This document shows positions 5,213 to 5,702 of a stretch of DNA of 5,702 bases, one piece after another. The DNA lies in contig WFTY01000233.1 in NCBI GenBank assembly GCA_015485245.1, forward strand, positions 1 to 5,702, written 5' to 3'. Numbering within the stretch: position 1 is the first letter of the stretch; every line of letters starts with the position of its first letter. A program made the translations under genes and the position numbers. The notes beneath the pieces were generated by a model that was not told the origin of the DNA, did not search any database, and was given only the letters and a program-made list of their open reading frames with translations. The stretch comes from Anaerolineales bacterium (GTDB taxonomy: Bacteria > Chloroflexota > Anaerolineae > Anaerolineales > UBA11858).

Positions 5213-5680
5213 TTACGGCTGTGCTACCGCCGCGCCCGGCACGCTATCCAGCAACGCCACATCTAGCGTCCAGCCGTCGCCGGAAGTGCGGTAGCCACCC
5301 TCGCCGCGCAGGGCAAAGTGACCGGCGCCGCGGGCGTACATGCGGATGTGGTCGCCGGCGATGGCGACGGTGACCTCGCTGCCGGCGATGGTGGCGGTGC
5401 CGTCAAAGCCGCTGTAGAGCGTCCAGCCGTCGCCGAGGTCCTGGCGCACACCTTCCCCCTGAATGTAAATCTGCATATCGCCCGCGCTATCGCGCACCCA
5501 CAGGCTGCCGTTTCCGCTGACGGTCATGCTGCCCTCGCCGCGCACCACGCCGATCCCGCTTCCCCAGGCGCGCAACGCGCCATAACCATTGCCAGATGCG
5601 GCCAGCGCCAGCCCCGGCAGGGTCAGCGCGGCGAGCAGGGAAAGCATGAAAGCCGGTTTAAACAGACGTTTGATGGACAT
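5213..5680 (-). CDS. Exported glycine-rich octad-repeat beta protein, function unknown
   Basis: A 155-residue secreted or surface protein; I do not recognise a named family. Residues 1-27 form a Sec signal peptide: K4/R5/K8, a hydrophobic core at about 10-21, and A-L-A before the predicted cut after residue 27. The mature part is almost entirely short beta strands separated by G-x-G turns in a register of exactly eight residues: Gly at 32, 40, 48 and 56; again at 75, 83 and 91; and again at 118, 126 and 134. Two blocks share G-E-G...G-D-G-W-T-L (75-88 and 126-139), showing internal duplication. There are no Cys residues and no obvious catalytic motif, suggesting a structural, adhesive or binding role such as a beta-solenoid or beta-barrel. 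The start is well fixed: AAGGAGGAT (complement of 5684-5692) lies just upstream of the ATG at 5680. The gene is convergent with tyrS and probably ends transcription at the inverted repeat 5166-5200. Its promoter lies beyond the right edge. Confidence 0.82.
   Translation of the reverse strand: MSIKRLFKPAFMLSLLAALTLPGLALAASGNGYGALRAWGSGIGVVRGEGSMTVSGNGSLWVRDSAGDMQIYIQGEGVRQDLGDGWTLYSGFDGTATIAGSEVTVAIAGDHIRMYARGAGHFALRGEGGYRTSGDGWTLDVALLDSVPGAAVAQP
5265..5435 (-). repeat. 18-nt exact direct repeat inside the exported protein gene
   Basis: The 18-mer AGCGTCCAGCCGTCGCCG (plus-strand reading) occurs at 5265-5282 and again at 5418-5435, exactly 153 nt (51 codons) apart. It encodes the repeated G-D-G-W-T-L block. 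The in-frame spacing marks it as part of an internal protein duplication rather than a mobile repeat. Confidence 0.75.
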
Positions 5681-5683
5681 GAC

Positions 5684-5692
5684 ATCCTCCTT
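5684..5692 (-). promoter_or_regulatory. Strong ribosome binding site of the exported octad-repeat gene
   Basis: The minus strand reads AAGGAGGAT, a near-perfect anti-16S match, with GGAGG ending 5-6 nt before the ATG at 5680. It suggests efficient translation and fixes the start in front of an intact signal peptide. Confidence 0.85.
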
Positions 5693-5702
5693 CGATCTTG
5701 AA

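Noticed and set aside
5318..5701. Plus-strand frame of 127 codons opposite the exported protein gene
   Set aside because: The minus-strand frame has a signal peptide, a regular repeat and a strong ribosome binding site; this one has none of these.

Overview
The window is about 5.7 kb of GC-rich bacterial DNA with five genes. Gene layout, protein style (an uncharacterised Trp/Phe-rich membrane protein and a Gly-rich secreted beta-repeat protein) and the abundance of short GC-rich palindromes suggest Chloroflexota, probably Anaerolineae-like. This is an inference from general resemblance; no rRNA or other phylogenetic marker was compared. No mobile element, CRISPR array or tRNA is visible.

Layout: (1) positions 1-800, + strand, hold the 3' part of an unrecognised polytopic membrane protein that enters from beyond the left edge and shows an internal duplication. 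(2) Positions 801-936 are a regulatory gap with a perfect TATAAT box and a leader of about 75 nt containing a terminator-like hairpin. (3) Positions 937-3336, +, encode a 799-aa transporter whose membrane part resembles the KimA/KUP potassium-proton symporters of the APC superfamily, followed by two tandem universal-stress-protein (USP) domains. (4) Positions 3352-3858, +, encode a small two-TM protein with a bacterial PH-like domain; its own TATAAT lies so close to the ATG that the mRNA is predicted to be leaderless. (5) Positions 3859-3941 hold a palindromic repeat-like element and a strong intrinsic terminator just before tyrS. (6) Positions 3942-5162, +, encode tyrosyl-tRNA synthetase. (7) Positions 5163-5212 hold a 16-bp perfect inverted repeat between convergent genes. 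(8) Positions 5213-5680, - strand, encode an exported protein built of octapeptide G-x-G repeats.

The genes do not form one pathway. The transporter, the PH protein and tyrS run in the same direction, but a promoter precedes each of the first two and a terminator sits between the PH gene and tyrS, so they look like separately controlled units. The most interesting items are the KimA-like transporter with duplicated USP domains, the predicted leaderless PH-domain gene, the terminator wedged 21 nt before the tyrS start, and the octad-repeat secreted protein. I see no clear multi-gene novel system.
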